Translations under genes and position numbers: made by a program | Assembly (NCBI GenBank): GCA_902388495.1 | Contig: CABMPP010000008.1 | Span: 124,001-188,000, forward strand | From: an uncultured Bacteroides sp. | GTDB taxonomy: Bacteria; Bacteroidota; Bacteroidia; Bacteroidales; Bacteroidaceae | DNA length: 64,000 bases | Direction: 5' to 3' | Shown here: piece after piece, positions 1-8,352 of the stretch | Layout of the letters: each line of letters starts with the position of its first letter | How positions within the stretch are numbered: the first letter of the stretch is position 1 | Notes under the pieces: generated by a model | Told to the model about the DNA's origin: nothing | Databases searched by the model: none | What the model saw: the letters and a program-made list of their open reading frames with translations, nothing else

Positions 1-229
1 CCAATACTATTCTGTCTCTCAGGGCTTCCATTTCTTCCCTGTTCAGGAGGAGTTCGCTTTTTACCAGTTGCAGAGATTTCTTTATTTCCTTTTGGGTGTT
101 TCGTTCCGTAATCCAGTCACTACCTGCAAAGGTGATGATGATACCCAATACTACGGCAATGAAGTTGCGGAAGAAATCACCGAATTTATATTCTGTGCTG
201 ATTCGTTTTATCTTTTCTGTTGTTTTCAT
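1..229 (-). CDS. Membrane protein, N-terminal fragment (DUF6090-like)
   Basis: The reading frame starts at the ATG complementary to 227-229 and runs off the left edge, so about 76 residues are visible. It begins MKTTEKIKRIS, has one hydrophobic segment (FIAVVLGIIITFAG) at about residues 24-37, then SDWITERNTQKEIKKSLQLV and a charged helix. A single N-terminal membrane helix followed by a conserved W and an amphipathic helix resembles the DUF6090 family common in Bacteroidetes, whose role is unknown. The forward frame over the same bases has no family signature. The assignment to a family is an inference from the pattern; that it is a real gene end is well supported by reading frame and composition. 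Confidence 0.6.
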   Translation of the reverse strand, partial: MKTTEKIKRISTEYKFGDFFRNFIAVVLGIIITFAGSDWITERNTQKEIKKSLQLVKSELLLNREEMEALRDRIVL

Positions 230-280
230 ATTTTATAAGTGTATAAGGGTTCTTGTGTCAAAGATAAGGAAAATCTGTAA

Positions 281-326
281 AAAGCAAAAGGGACATACCC
301 TAAATATAGGATATGTCCCTTGCTTT
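281..326 (-). terminator. Terminator of the RRM gene
   Basis: A long, almost perfect inverted repeat (arms AAAGC..AAGGGACATA and its complement, AATA loop) begins just past the stop codon of the RNA-binding protein gene. It ends in T-rich sequence on the minus strand and could work in both directions. Confidence 0.75.
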
Positions 327-343
327 ATTATCAGCCTATAGGC

Positions 344-589
344 TTAGTTCTTCGGCAACGCTTCTTTAACTACCATCTGGCGGCCTGCGTATTCTGCTCC
401 GTGCAATTCAGAGATTGCGTGCTGAGCTTCAGCTGTTTCAGGCATATCTACAAAAGCAAAGCCTTTTGATCTTTTTGTGTCACGGTCAACGATCAGTTTA
501 ACTGAATCTACTGTTCCATACTCTTCCATTACTTGTCTCAAATCTGATTCCTTAACTCTGTAGCTAAGGTTTCCAACATACATATTCAT
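344..589 (-). CDS. RNA-binding protein, single RRM domain
   Basis: An 81-residue protein that is essentially one RNA recognition motif. RNP2 is MYVGNL at residues 3-8 and RNP1 is KGFAFVDM at about residues 42-49, both with the aromatic residues that stack on RNA bases. Small stand-alone RRM proteins are abundant in Bacteroides and bind single-stranded RNA; they have been proposed as global post-transcriptional regulators in a group that lacks Hfq. The gene is monocistronic, with a strong terminator downstream and a long untranslated leader. The leader could allow temperature or self control, but the sequence alone does not show it. Confidence 0.92.
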   Translation of the reverse strand: MNMYVGNLSYRVKESDLRQVMEEYGTVDSVKLIVDRDTKRSKGFAFVDMPETAEAQHAISELHGAEYAGRQMVVKEALPKN

Positions 590-732
590 AAATACAAAAA
601 ATAAAAAATTAATAATTCAATAAAGGATTCTTAGGAAGTTGTAGTCAGAAATGAAAATTCTCAATGTGGTTAATCGAGTAGTAACATAATGAAACGCAGA
701 TCGTAATAAACCTCTTATTGTTTTGATTGATG

Positions 733-740
733 CAAAGGAA
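733..740 (-). promoter_or_regulatory. Possible -7 element and long leader of the RRM gene
   Basis: On the minus strand TTCCTTTG differs by one base from the Bacteroidales -7 consensus TAnnTTTG. If used, the RRM mRNA has a leader of about 140 nt. The 321-bp gap 590-910 holds only this leader, the promoter and the terminator at 848-887; no other gene is seen. Confidence 0.4.
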
Positions 741-847
741 CGACTTTAAATCGGATATTGCACTATACCTTACTACTTTTCTTTTACTTTATACTCCTTT
801 TTGTGAAATAAGGTCAATACTTAACACTTGATGCTTGCAGTAGGGCA

Positions 848-887
848 TAAAAAAAAGTCTGGTGTGCTTGTTGCACGTCAGACTTTC
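848..887 (-). terminator. Terminator of the Ala-rich lipoprotein gene
   Basis: Arms AAAGTCTGGTGTGC and GCACGTCAGACTTT pair over 14 bp with two G-U pairs and a TTGTT loop. They are followed on the minus strand by seven T residues, a textbook intrinsic terminator. Confidence 0.85.
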
Positions 888-910
888 AATTCTCTCGAGT
901 GTTACTGAAA

Positions 911-1126
911 TTATTCAGCTACAACTGCTGCGCTATCTACTGCTACAGTGTCAGCTTCAGCTGCTGCTGCGGCTGCTGCCTCAGCTGCTGCTGCTTCTAC
1001 AGCTGCGATTGAATCAGCGATACGGATTGAATCTGCAGTTGCTTGTTCAGCGTTAGCTGCTTTGTTACCACATGATGCGAAAGATACTGCTACGATAGCT
1101 ACAGCCATCAAAACTAATTTTTTCAT
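911..1126 (-). CDS. Small alanine-rich lipoprotein
   Basis: A 71-residue secreted protein. The start at 1126 is chosen because it gives a lipoprotein signal (MKKLVLMAVAIVAVSFASC, lipobox FASC with Cys at residue 19); the frame stays open 10 codons upstream but those residues spoil the signal. The mature part is about 50 residues, nearly all Ala, Glu, Asp, Val and Ser. It contains a run of eleven alanines with two glutamates and a repeated ADS(I/A)xxA pattern, which suggests one long acidic helix. The gene has its own promoter and terminator. Tiny Ala/Glu-rich lipoproteins are frequent in Bacteroides, but I know of no assigned function. Confidence 0.75.
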   Translation of the reverse strand: MKKLVLMAVAIVAVSFASCGNKAANAEQATADSIRIADSIAAVEAAAAEAAAAAAAEADTVAVDSAAVVAE

Positions 1127-1179
1127 TTTCGTTGCTTTTTTAAAAACGTAATACAATCAATTGCTTTATTAAAACGATG

Positions 1180-1187
1180 CAAAGGTA
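1180..1187 (-). promoter_or_regulatory. -7 element for the lipoprotein gene
   Basis: TACCTTTG on the minus strand matches TAnnTTTG exactly and lies 53 bp before the chosen start codon. No clear TTTG -33 element is visible. Confidence 0.55.
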
Positions 1188-1286
1188 TGCACTTTTTGAA
1201 TATGTTGTTCTTAAAACCCCAACTTTTTTTATATTTTTTTTTGAAGAACGGCTGTTTATGTACTTATTTACATGTTATACAACATG

Positions 1287-2960
1287 TTAATCTTCCGCAA
1301 TGCTATTGTATAAATACCTCTTGATGCTTCTTTTGGGCGTTTTCTCAAATTCTGTCGGATAAAGCTGAATCTGGCTTACCTTTTCGTAAGCGGCAACGCT
1401 GTTGTTCAGGTTCTTGAGGTTCTCGTCCATAATGGTTTTGAGGTTATCCGGTTGGTTCAGCCCAAGGGAGTCCAGCGCCTCGTAGTCGGCATAAACCAAT
1501 GCAACCAACTTTTTATTTCGTTCGATGACAAGACTTTCCATAACGAAAGGCATATTGTTGAGTCGCGCTTCTATTTCTTCGGGGAAGATATTTTGACCGC
1601 TGGAACTGAGAATCATGGTTTTGCTACGTCCGCGGATAAAGAGATTATTGTTCTCGTCCATCGTACCCAGGTCACCGGTGCGCAGCCATCCGTCTTCGGT
1701 GAAGACTTCTTGGGTGGCTTCGGGGTTTTTATAGTAACCTGCCATGACATTTTCACCGCGCACTTGTATCTCGCCGAGTTGGTCATCCGGATGTTCTTTG
1801 TAGATTCGGGCTTCCAAAATATCAAGCACCCGTCCCGAGGAGGTGGGAACAAACTCATTCCACGGGGCATAGCTGATGAGGGGAGCGCATTCGGTCATGC
1901 CATAACCGATGGTGAACGGGAATTTGATGCGATAAAAGAACTCCTCCACTTCGGGATTCATGGCAGCGCCACCGATGATGACTTCCTTGAACCGTCCGCC
2001 CAGGGCATCGATCAGTTTTTTGCGGATTTGTCCGTATATCTGTCCGTCGAGTAGCGGAATGCTGAGTGCCCACTTCATGGACTTTTTGTTGATGATGGGC
2101 TGTATTACATTCTTATATATCTTTTCGATGACAAGGGGAACCGTGATAATCAGGTTCGGCTTTACTTCTTCGAAGGCTCTCATCAGTATTTTGGGAGAAG
2201 GGACTTTTCCCAACAGTGTGACATGTGTGCCCACGGCCGTAGCGGTGAGGAAGTCGAAAGCGCAGCCGTAGGCATGTGCCAACGGCAGGAAGGACAAAAC
2301 CTTGTCTCCTTTTTTCAGTAACCCGGTGCGAATGCCGAATGTAACATTGCCTGCCAGGTTGTTACCTGTCAGCATCACGCCTTTGCTGAAGCCAGTAGTG
2401 CCGGAAGTGTAGTTCAGCAGCATCACTTTGTCGTTGGATAAGTCAGTGTAGGCGACGTCTTCCCGGCGGAAACCTTCGGGATATATTTCAGTCATCTCAT
2501 CATTCAGATGTTTGATGAAGCGTTGGATGGTTTCTCCGTCGCGCTGGTACAGACAGCGGAAGTCGGTCAGCGAAAATACGCCCCGCAACCCGGTGAGGCG
2601 TTCTTCTTCCAGGTGCTCCCAAATGGTGTCGCTGGTGAAGAGGAATACGGATTCGGAATGATTGACGATGTGATGTACATCATTCGGGTTGAAATCCTGC
2701 AAGATGGGGACCACGATGCCACCGTAAGTGATGGTAGCCATATAGGCGATGCACCAGCGGGCATTGTTCTTGCCGATAACGGCTATCTTGTCACCGCGGC
2801 GCAGTTGGCAATGTTTAAAAAGCAGATGCAGTCTGGCTATCTCTTGCGCCACCTGGCCATAAGTATAACTTTCGTTTTCTCCATAATCCGTGTAGCAGGG
2901 AAGGTCCCAGTTTTCGCGGAAGCTATATTCGTATAGTTTGATAAAGTTTTCTTGTATCAT
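1287..2960 (-). CDS. AMP-binding long-chain acyl-CoA synthetase
   Basis: A 557-residue member of the adenylate-forming (ANL) superfamily, probably activating fatty acids to acyl-CoA through an acyl-AMP intermediate. The P-loop-like AMP-binding motif reads LLNYTSGTTGFSKGVML at about residues 180-197. The adenine and AMP motifs IGYGMTEC and WLRTGDLG follow, and the hinge region RSKTMIL precedes the C-terminal domain (SSSGQNIFPEEIE). Length is normal for bacterial FadD-like enzymes. Substrate length cannot be told from sequence; acyl-ACP synthetase is the main alternative. The gene stands alone and is divergent from mtaB, with back-to-back promoters between them. Confidence 0.9.
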   Translation of the reverse strand: MIQENFIKLYEYSFRENWDLPCYTDYGENESYTYGQVAQEIARLHLLFKHCQLRRGDKIAVIGKNNARWCIAYMATITYGGIVVPILQDFNPNDVHHIVNHSESVFLFTSDTIWEHLEEERLTGLRGVFSLTDFRCLYQRDGETIQRFIKHLNDEMTEIYPEGFRREDVAYTDLSNDKVMLLNYTSGTTGFSKGVMLTGNNLAGNVTFGIRTGLLKKGDKVLSFLPLAHAYGCAFDFLTATAVGTHVTLLGKVPSPKILMRAFEEVKPNLIITVPLVIEKIYKNVIQPIINKKSMKWALSIPLLDGQIYGQIRKKLIDALGGRFKEVIIGGAAMNPEVEEFFYRIKFPFTIGYGMTECAPLISYAPWNEFVPTSSGRVLDILEARIYKEHPDDQLGEIQVRGENVMAGYYKNPEATQEVFTEDGWLRTGDLGTMDENNNLFIRGRSKTMILSSSGQNIFPEEIEARLNNMPFVMESLVIERNKKLVALVYADYEALDSLGLNQPDNLKTIMDENLKNLNNSVAAYEKVSQIQLYPTEFEKTPKRSIKRYLYNSIAED

Positions 2961-2983
2961 TGCACATTTTATTGATGAGTGTG

Positions 2984-3021
2984 CAAAAGTAGGGAAAATA
3001 GATTAATAATATGTATCTTTG
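2984..3021. promoter_or_regulatory. Divergent promoters for the acyl-CoA synthetase and mtaB operons
   Basis: TACTTTTG on the minus strand (2984-2991) and TATCTTTG on the plus strand (3014-3021) both match the Bacteroidales -7 consensus, 22 bp apart and facing away from each other. They give short leaders to the start codons at 2960 and 3046. Confidence 0.7.
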
Positions 3022-3045
3022 TAGCCAAAATGTGTTTATAAGCTC

Positions 3046-4368
3046 ATGATAGATACCAATATATTTCAAGATAAGACGGCGGTTTACTATACGTTGGGGT
3101 GCAAACTGAACTTTTCGGAAACCTCCACTATCGGTAAAATTCTTCGGGAAGCAGGCGTGCGCACGGCGCGCAAGGGTGAGAAAGCGGATATTTGCGTGGT
3201 GAATACCTGTTCGGTGACAGAAGTGGCGGACAAGAAGTGCCGCCAGGCCATTCATAAACTGGTGAAGCAACATCCCGGAGCCTTCGTTGTAGTGACCGGC
3301 TGCTACGCACAACTGAAACCGGACACGGTGGCAAAGATAGAAGGTGTGGACATTGTTCTTGGTGCCGAGCAGAAGAAGGATCTGCTTCAATACCTGGGCA
3401 ATCTGCAAAAACACGAAACCGGAGAGGCTTATACTTCCGCCTTGAAGGACATCCGTTCGTTTGCCCCTTCGTGTTCGCGCGGTGACCGTACACGTTTCTT
3501 CCTGAAGGTGCAGGACGGTTGCGATTATTACTGTTCCTACTGTACCATACCTTTTGCCCGCGGCCGCAGCCGCAACGGCACTATTGCCTCCATGGTAGAA
3601 CAAGCCCGCCAGGCCGCCGCCGAGGGAGGAAAAGAAATTGTACTGACCGGTGTCAACATCGGCGACTTCGGAAAGACTACCGGAGAGACTTTCTTCGACT
3701 TGGTGAAGGCATTGGACGAAGTGGAAGGCATCGAACGCTACCGCATTTCCTCCATCGAGCCCAATCTGCTGACGGATGAAATCATAGAATATGTGTCGCA
3801 CTCCCGTCGTTTCATGCCCCATTTCCATATCCCGTTGCAGTCGGGTAGCGACGAAGTGCTGAAGTTGATGCGTCGCCGGTACGATACGGCGCTGTTTGCT
3901 TCGAAGATAAAGAAGATAAAGGAGGTGATGCCCGATTCTTTCATCGGGGTGGACGTCATTGTCGGCACCCGTGGAGAGACGGAAGAACTCTTTGAACAGG
4001 CTTATGAGTTTATCAAGAGTCTGGACGTGACGCAACTCCATGTGTTCAGTTACTCGGAACGTCCCGGTACGCAGGCTTTGAAGATAGAGCATGTGGTGAC
4101 ACCCGAAGAGAAACACCGCCGGAGTCAGCGCCTGCTTGAACTTTCGGACGGGAAAACACGTGCTTTCTACGCCCGCCACATCGGGCAGGCGATGCCTGTG
4201 CTGCTGGAACGTCCTAAACCGGGATTGCCAATGCACGGTTTTACCCCCAACTATATCCGTGTGGAAGTGCCCCATGACGATACGCTGGACAATCAGGTTG
4301 TCTCCGTGCGCTTAGGCGATTTCAATGAAGATAATACTGCTTTGCAGGGAACGATACTTAGTGACTGA
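3046..4368 (+). CDS. mtaB: tRNA (N6-threonylcarbamoyladenosine-37 C2)-methylthiotransferase MtaB
   Basis: A radical-SAM enzyme that adds a methylthio group to t6A37 of ANN-decoding tRNAs. The N-terminal methylthiotransferase domain has the three cluster cysteines C19 (TLGCKLN), C55 (NTCSVT) and C86 (TGCYAQ). The radical-SAM CxxxCxxC is C159-C163-C166 (GCDYYCSYC), followed by IPFARGRSRN, the signature of the MtaB subgroup rather than MiaB or RimO. A TRAM-like region ends the 440-residue protein. It is the first gene of a five-gene operon; the next gene starts 5 bp after its stop. Confidence 0.95.
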   Translation: MIDTNIFQDKTAVYYTLGCKLNFSETSTIGKILREAGVRTARKGEKADICVVNTCSVTEVADKKCRQAIHKLVKQHPGAFVVVTGCYAQLKPDTVAKIEGVDIVLGAEQKKDLLQYLGNLQKHETGEAYTSALKDIRSFAPSCSRGDRTRFFLKVQDGCDYYCSYCTIPFARGRSRNGTIASMVEQARQAAAEGGKEIVLTGVNIGDFGKTTGETFFDLVKALDEVEGIERYRISSIEPNLLTDEIIEYVSHSRRFMPHFHIPLQSGSDEVLKLMRRRYDTALFASKIKKIKEVMPDSFIGVDVIVGTRGETEELFEQAYEFIKSLDVTQLHVFSYSERPGTQALKIEHVVTPEEKHRRSQRLLELSDGKTRAFYARHIGQAMPVLLERPKPGLPMHGFTPNYIRVEVPHDDTLDNQVVSVRLGDFNEDNTALQGTILSD

Positions 4369-4373
4369 GGATT

Positions 4374-5273
4374 ATGAAATCGAGACTACTCTATTGGTTG
4401 ACTTACGCAGGCATGTGGCTCGTTGCATTGTTGCCTTTCCGGGCACTGTATGCGCTGTCCGACGGGTTGTATTTCCTGATGCGCCACGTTGTTCACTACC
4501 GCAAGAAGGTGGTACGCCGCAATCTTCGTAATTCTTTCCCTGAGAAATCCGAGGTCGAGTTGCGCGAGATAGAGCGTGAGTTCTACCATTATATTTGCGA
4601 CTATATGCTGGAGGAGGTCAAGATGCTGCGTATCTCCTTTGAAGAGCTTTGCCGCCGGATGGAGTACAATAATAAAGAGCTCTTTCTCGATATGGTCGAG
4701 AAGCGCGGTGGCATCATTCTGCTCATTCCCCATTATGCCAACTTCGAATGGATTATAGGCATGGGCTCTATCATGCATCCGGGTGACCTTCCGGTTCAGG
4801 TATACAAACCACTCAGCAATAAGTATCTGGACGAGATGTTCAAACACATCCGTGCCCGCTTCGGTGGATATAACGTGCCCAAACACTCCACCGCCCGCGA
4901 AATGATAAAGTTGCGCCGCGAAAACAAGCGGATAGCCGTTGGCCTGATTACCGACCAGTCGCCCAATCGTAGCGAAGCGCATTATTGGACTACCTTCCTC
5001 AATCAGGATACCGTCTTTATGGATGGTGCCGAGCGCATTGCCAAAATGATGGACTTCCCCGTCTTTTATTGCGAGTTGCAGCGGGTGCGCAGAGGATATT
5101 GCAAAGTATCTTTCGACCTGATAACCGAAACCCCGAAGCAGACTGCCGAAGGAGAAATCACCGAATGTTTTGCCCGTCGCCTGGAGCAGACCATTCGCCG
5201 TGCCCCGGCTTATTGGTTCTGGTCGCATAAGCGTTGGAAAAACAAACGAAAAGATTCTATACATCATGGATAA
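4374..5273 (+). CDS. LpxL/HtrB-like lipid A acyltransferase
   Basis: A 299-residue membrane-associated lysophospholipid acyltransferase of the HtrB/MsbB family, which transfers a secondary acyl chain to the lipid A precursor at the inner membrane. The catalytic HX4E motif is HYANFE at about residues 121-126. Other family blocks are VVRRNLRNSFPE near residue 43, PVQVYKPLSNKYLD, and GLITDQSP. One N-terminal hydrophobic segment anchors it. The Bacteroidetes set of secondary acyltransferases is small, so this may be the main one, but the window does not show whether others exist. Its last 8 bp overlap the start of the next gene, suggesting translational coupling. Confidence 0.9.
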   Translation: MKSRLLYWLTYAGMWLVALLPFRALYALSDGLYFLMRHVVHYRKKVVRRNLRNSFPEKSEVELREIEREFYHYICDYMLEEVKMLRISFEELCRRMEYNNKELFLDMVEKRGGIILLIPHYANFEWIIGMGSIMHPGDLPVQVYKPLSNKYLDEMFKHIRARFGGYNVPKHSTAREMIKLRRENKRIAVGLITDQSPNRSEAHYWTTFLNQDTVFMDGAERIAKMMDFPVFYCELQRVRRGYCKVSFDLITETPKQTAEGEITECFARRLEQTIRRAPAYWFWSHKRWKNKRKDSIHHG

Positions 5274-6282
5274 GATAGCCGTCGTAATACTGAACTGGAA
5301 CGGATGCGACATGCTCCGTTCATTTCTCCCCTCTGTTGTGCGCTTCTCCGAAGCCGACGGTGCGGCTGTGTACGTGGCCGATAATGGTTCTACGGATGCT
5401 TCGGTAGAAATGCTCCGTCGTGAATTTCCATCCGTCCGCCTGATACTGTTGGAGGAGAATTATGGCTTTGCCGATGGATATAATCTTGCATTGAAACAAG
5501 TGGAGGCAGAATATGTAGTGTTGCTCAATTCCGATGTCGAAGTGACCGAGCATTGGCTTGCACCACTTGCCGCCTATATGGACGCCCATCCCGAAGTGGC
5601 CGCTTGCCAGCCGAAGATACGCAGTTGGCGGCAAAAGAAGCAGTTCGAGTATGCCGGGGCTGCCGGCGGATTCCTCGACCGCTACGGATATCCTTTCTGC
5701 CGCGGGCGCATCCTGGGAGTGGTGGAAACAGACAAAGGCCAGTACGATACGATTCTTCCTATCTTTTGGGCTACGGGTGCCGCCCTGTTTATCCGCTTGA
5801 AGGAGTATCAGGAGGCAGGTGGGCTGGATGGTCGTTTCTTTGCCCACATGGAGGAGATTGATTTATGCTGGCGTCTCCGTGCACGCGGTCGGGGGATTGT
5901 ATGCATCCCCCAGAGTGTAGTGTTTCATGTCGGCGGGGCTACTCTGAAGAAAGAGAATCCGCGCAAGACATTCCTTAATTTCCGTAACAACCTTGTAATG
6001 CTATATAAGAATCTTCCGCCGGAAGATTTGGCTACCGTCATGCGTACGCGTGCCGTGCTCGACTATGTGGCGGCTGCAAGTTTTCTGCTGAAAGGACAAT
6101 TCCCCAATGCCTGGGCAGTGCTTCGTGCGCGTCGTGCCTTTGCCTCCCTTCGTGCCTCATTCTCAGCCTCCCGCGAAGAAAATTTGAAAAAAACTTGCCT
6201 TTCTGTGATACCCGAACGGACAAAAAACAGTATCTTGGCGCAGTTTTATTTGCATGGAAAGAAACTCTTTTCGCAACTATAA
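5266..6282 (+). CDS. Family 2 glycosyltransferase
   Basis: A 338-residue GT-A fold enzyme resembling rhamnosyltransferases of the WbbL type. Motifs are VVILNWNGCDML at the start, ADNGSTDAS, LNSDVEV (the metal-binding DxD-like motif) and HMEEIDLCWRLRARG for the acceptor site. The start at 5266 is chosen because it gives the proper N-terminal beta strand and overlaps the upstream stop by 8 bp; the open frame to 5170 adds residues unlike the family. It lies directly behind the lipid A acyltransferase, so a role in LPS or another surface glycan is plausible but not shown. Confidence 0.88.
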   Translation: MDKIAVVILNWNGCDMLRSFLPSVVRFSEADGAAVYVADNGSTDASVEMLRREFPSVRLILLEENYGFADGYNLALKQVEAEYVVLLNSDVEVTEHWLAPLAAYMDAHPEVAACQPKIRSWRQKKQFEYAGAAGGFLDRYGYPFCRGRILGVVETDKGQYDTILPIFWATGAALFIRLKEYQEAGGLDGRFFAHMEEIDLCWRLRARGRGIVCIPQSVVFHVGGATLKKENPRKTFLNFRNNLVMLYKNLPPEDLATVMRTRAVLDYVAAASFLLKGQFPNAWAVLRARRAFASLRASFSASREENLKKTCLSVIPERTKNSILAQFYLHGKKLFSQL

Positions 6283-6305
6283 GACTTGTCTAAAGGCATT
6301 AGATT

Positions 6306-6824
6306 ATGGAAAAATTAGTTAGAAAGATTGGATTAGTGGCGCACGACGCCATGAAGAAAGACCTCATCGAGTGGGTACTTTGGAACTCAGAACTGCTGAT
6401 GGGGCACAAGTTTTACTGCACGGGTACCACCGGTACTCTTATCCTCGAAGCTCTCAAAGAGAAACATCCCGATGTAGAATGGGATTTCACCATCCTCAAA
6501 TCAGGTCCCTTGGGCGGTGACCAGCAGATGGGTTCGCGCATTGTAGACGGAGAGATTGATTATCTTTTCTTCTTCACCGACCCTATGACCTTGCAGCCCC
6601 ACGATACGGACGTAAAGGCGTTGACCCGTCTTGCCGGCGTAGAGAACATCGTCTTTTGCTGCAACCGCAGTACGGCGGACCATATCATTTCCAGTCCGTT
6701 GTTCCTCGATCCGACCTACGAACGTTCTGTCCCCGATTATACCACTTATACCAAGCGGTTTGCCAACAAGCCCGTGGTTGCCGAGGCGGTAGAATCGGCA
6801 AAGAAGCGCAAGCGGAAGAAATAA
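6306..6824 (+). CDS. mgsA: Methylglyoxal synthase
   Basis: A 172-residue cytoplasmic enzyme converting dihydroxyacetone phosphate to methylglyoxal and phosphate, a bypass of lower glycolysis used when sugar phosphates accumulate. LVAHDAMKK (H13, D14), the phosphate loop TGTTGT at 39-44, GPLGGD with the catalytic Asp72, FFTDP with D92, and H99 in QPHD line up with the E. coli active site. The C-terminus is a basic tail of about 20 residues. The gene lies 23 bp after the glycosyltransferase in the same operon. Confidence 0.96.
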   Translation: MEKLVRKIGLVAHDAMKKDLIEWVLWNSELLMGHKFYCTGTTGTLILEALKEKHPDVEWDFTILKSGPLGGDQQMGSRIVDGEIDYLFFFTDPMTLQPHDTDVKALTRLAGVENIVFCCNRSTADHIISSPLFLDPTYERSVPDYTTYTKRFANKPVVAEAVESAKKRKRKK

Positions 6825-6845
6825 TCCTCAAATCCTTATAAAACC

Positions 6846-7625
6846 ATGAAAACACTTACAACTTTATTATTCGTTTTATTATGCTTGTCTTCCTGCTCTT
6901 CGCCGAAGAGTCAGCAGCAGGAAGAATGGGTTTCTCTTTTCAATGGAAAAGACCTGGAAGGCTGGACGGTCAAGATTAGCGGCTATCCCGTAGGTGAGAA
7001 CTTCGGCAACACCTTCCGTGTGGAAGATGGTTTGCTGAAAGTGCGCTACGATGCGTATGGGGATGAATTCAACGACCGCTTCGGACACATCTTTACCGAT
7101 AAGTCTTACTCCAGCTATAAGTTGCGCCTGGAGTATCGCTTTGTAGACGAACCGGTGAAAGGAGCTCCCGAGTGGGCACGCCTCAATAACGGCATCATGT
7201 TTCATGCGCAGACGCCCGAGAGTATGGAGAAAGACCAGTTCTTCCCCGTTTCCATAGAAGCCCAGTTGCTGGGTGGCGACGGAACCGGCGAGCCGCGTCC
7301 TACGGGAAGTGCATGCACTCCGGGCACTGAGATCGATGTTGATGGCAAACGCTATATCCCTCATACTTATGCCAGTCATGGAAAGACGTACGATGGCGAT
7401 CAATGGGTAGACTTCGAGTTGGTGGTATATGCCGATAGCCTGGTGCATCATATTGTGAATGGCGATACTGTATTGACATATACCCACCTCGTCATTGGCG
7501 GTGAAGATGCAACTTCCACTCCCGAACTGCCTTTCGGTCCCCTGAAAGAGGGTAGGATAGCACTGCAATCGGAGAGCCATCCGACGGACTTCCGCAATAT
7601 TGAGATAATGGAGATTAAAAAGTAG
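6846..7625 (+). CDS. DUF1080 (3-keto-disaccharide hydrolase-like) lipoprotein
   Basis: A 259-residue lipoprotein with signal MKTLTTLLFVLLCLSSC. The mature protein starts near EEWVSLFNGKDLEGWTVK, the hallmark opening of the DUF1080/LamG-like fold now named 3-keto-disaccharide hydrolase. It continues as a concanavalin-like beta sandwich with FRVEDGLLKV, NNGIMFHAQ, IEAQLLGG and a final FRNIEIMEIK strand. Some family members act on 3-keto-glucosides, but the substrate here is unknown. It is the last gene of the mtaB operon, 21 bp after mgsA and followed by a terminator. Confidence 0.88.
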   Translation: MKTLTTLLFVLLCLSSCSSPKSQQQEEWVSLFNGKDLEGWTVKISGYPVGENFGNTFRVEDGLLKVRYDAYGDEFNDRFGHIFTDKSYSSYKLRLEYRFVDEPVKGAPEWARLNNGIMFHAQTPESMEKDQFFPVSIEAQLLGGDGTGEPRPTGSACTPGTEIDVDGKRYIPHTYASHGKTYDGDQWVDFELVVYADSLVHHIVNGDTVLTYTHLVIGGEDATSTPELPFGPLKEGRIALQSESHPTDFRNIEIMEIKK

Positions 7626-7634
7626 CGGAGATAG

Positions 7635-7676
7635 CTGTAAAGTGCAGCCCTGAGTTGCGGTACTTTACAGTTTTTC
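7635..7676 (+). terminator. Terminator of the mtaB operon
   Basis: Arms CTGTAAAGT (7635-7643) and ACTTTACAG (7662-7670) are followed by TTTTT. The hairpin also covers the stop codon of the decayed gene on the other strand. Confidence 0.85.
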
Positions 7677-8053
7677 TATTTCTTCGGCAGAAAGGCCTGT
7701 GGCTTGTTGTATTACTTCTGCGGACATTTTCATACGCTTCAAGTTGCGTGCTGTTTCTTTCAATCCCTCCATACGGCCTTTGAAAGGCAATCTTTTGAGC
7801 GTTTCCATATTCTTAAGTACATAAATCCAACGTTCGAAGTCTGTTTCACAATTTTGCTCTTCCTTTGTGAAGGACGGCAGTTCTATAAAAATAAAACGCA
7901 GTTTGTCACTGAAAGGTTCGTTCGTATCGCGGTCTACAAGCCAAATGTCCGTGCGGAACTTGTGCGGGCGGTTATACTCCCGTTCCCATATAGGGAAACG
8001 CGCGTTCCCATAAGAGGAAACTGCAGTTCCTATAAGAGGAAACGCTCGTTCCC
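7665..8053 (-). pseudogene. Remnant of a PD-(D/E)XK nuclease family transposase
   Basis: Read on the minus strand, about 100 codons ending at 7665 encode WEREYNRPHKFRTDIWLVD, then SDKLRFIFIELPSFTKEE, ERWIYVLKNMETLKRLPFK and a final AEVIQQATGLSAEEIEKL. This is the C-terminal third of the Rpn/TIGR01784 family (PD-(D/E)XK nuclease family transposase), normally about 280-310 residues. The nuclease core is missing. Upstream the frame passes through part of a 22-bp tandem array and meets a stop in its fourth unit, and no start codon is available. The gene is broken and probably inactive. Confidence 0.8.
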
Positions 8054-8114
8054 ATTAGGAGAAACTGTCGTTCCCGCGCTCAGAAACGCTCGTTTCCTAC
8101 GCTAGGAAACTGCA
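7982..8114. repeat. 22-bp tandem repeat array with palindromic units
   Basis: Six consecutive units of 22, 22, 22, 22, 22 and 23 bp, each of the form GTTCCCATAnnAGGAAACnnnn. The core of each unit is an imperfect palindrome (GTTCC..GGAAAC). Units differ at several positions, so the array is old or constrained only in its palindrome. It replaces the 5' part of the nuclease remnant. Confidence 0.9.
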
Positions 8115-8352
8115 GCGTTCTTATTATCAGATGTTTACAGGATATATGTCATGCGGATTCATTCATGGTAATATTAAAGAGAGAAAATTATCATTTTACT
8201 ACTTATTCAATAGACAAAGCGCCAAAAACAGCTATTTTTCGTGTTAATAGAAGTTATTTTGATACGTTCGCAGAAGTTTACATATGCATGGGATAAATGG
8301 CAGTATATAAACATGTTATATATAGAACAAGTTAAGTTTCTATCCCCTAAAA

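Noticed and set aside
2923..4275. 450-codon open frame on the minus strand
   Set aside because: Antisense to mtaB, whose cysteine motifs and start are unambiguous.
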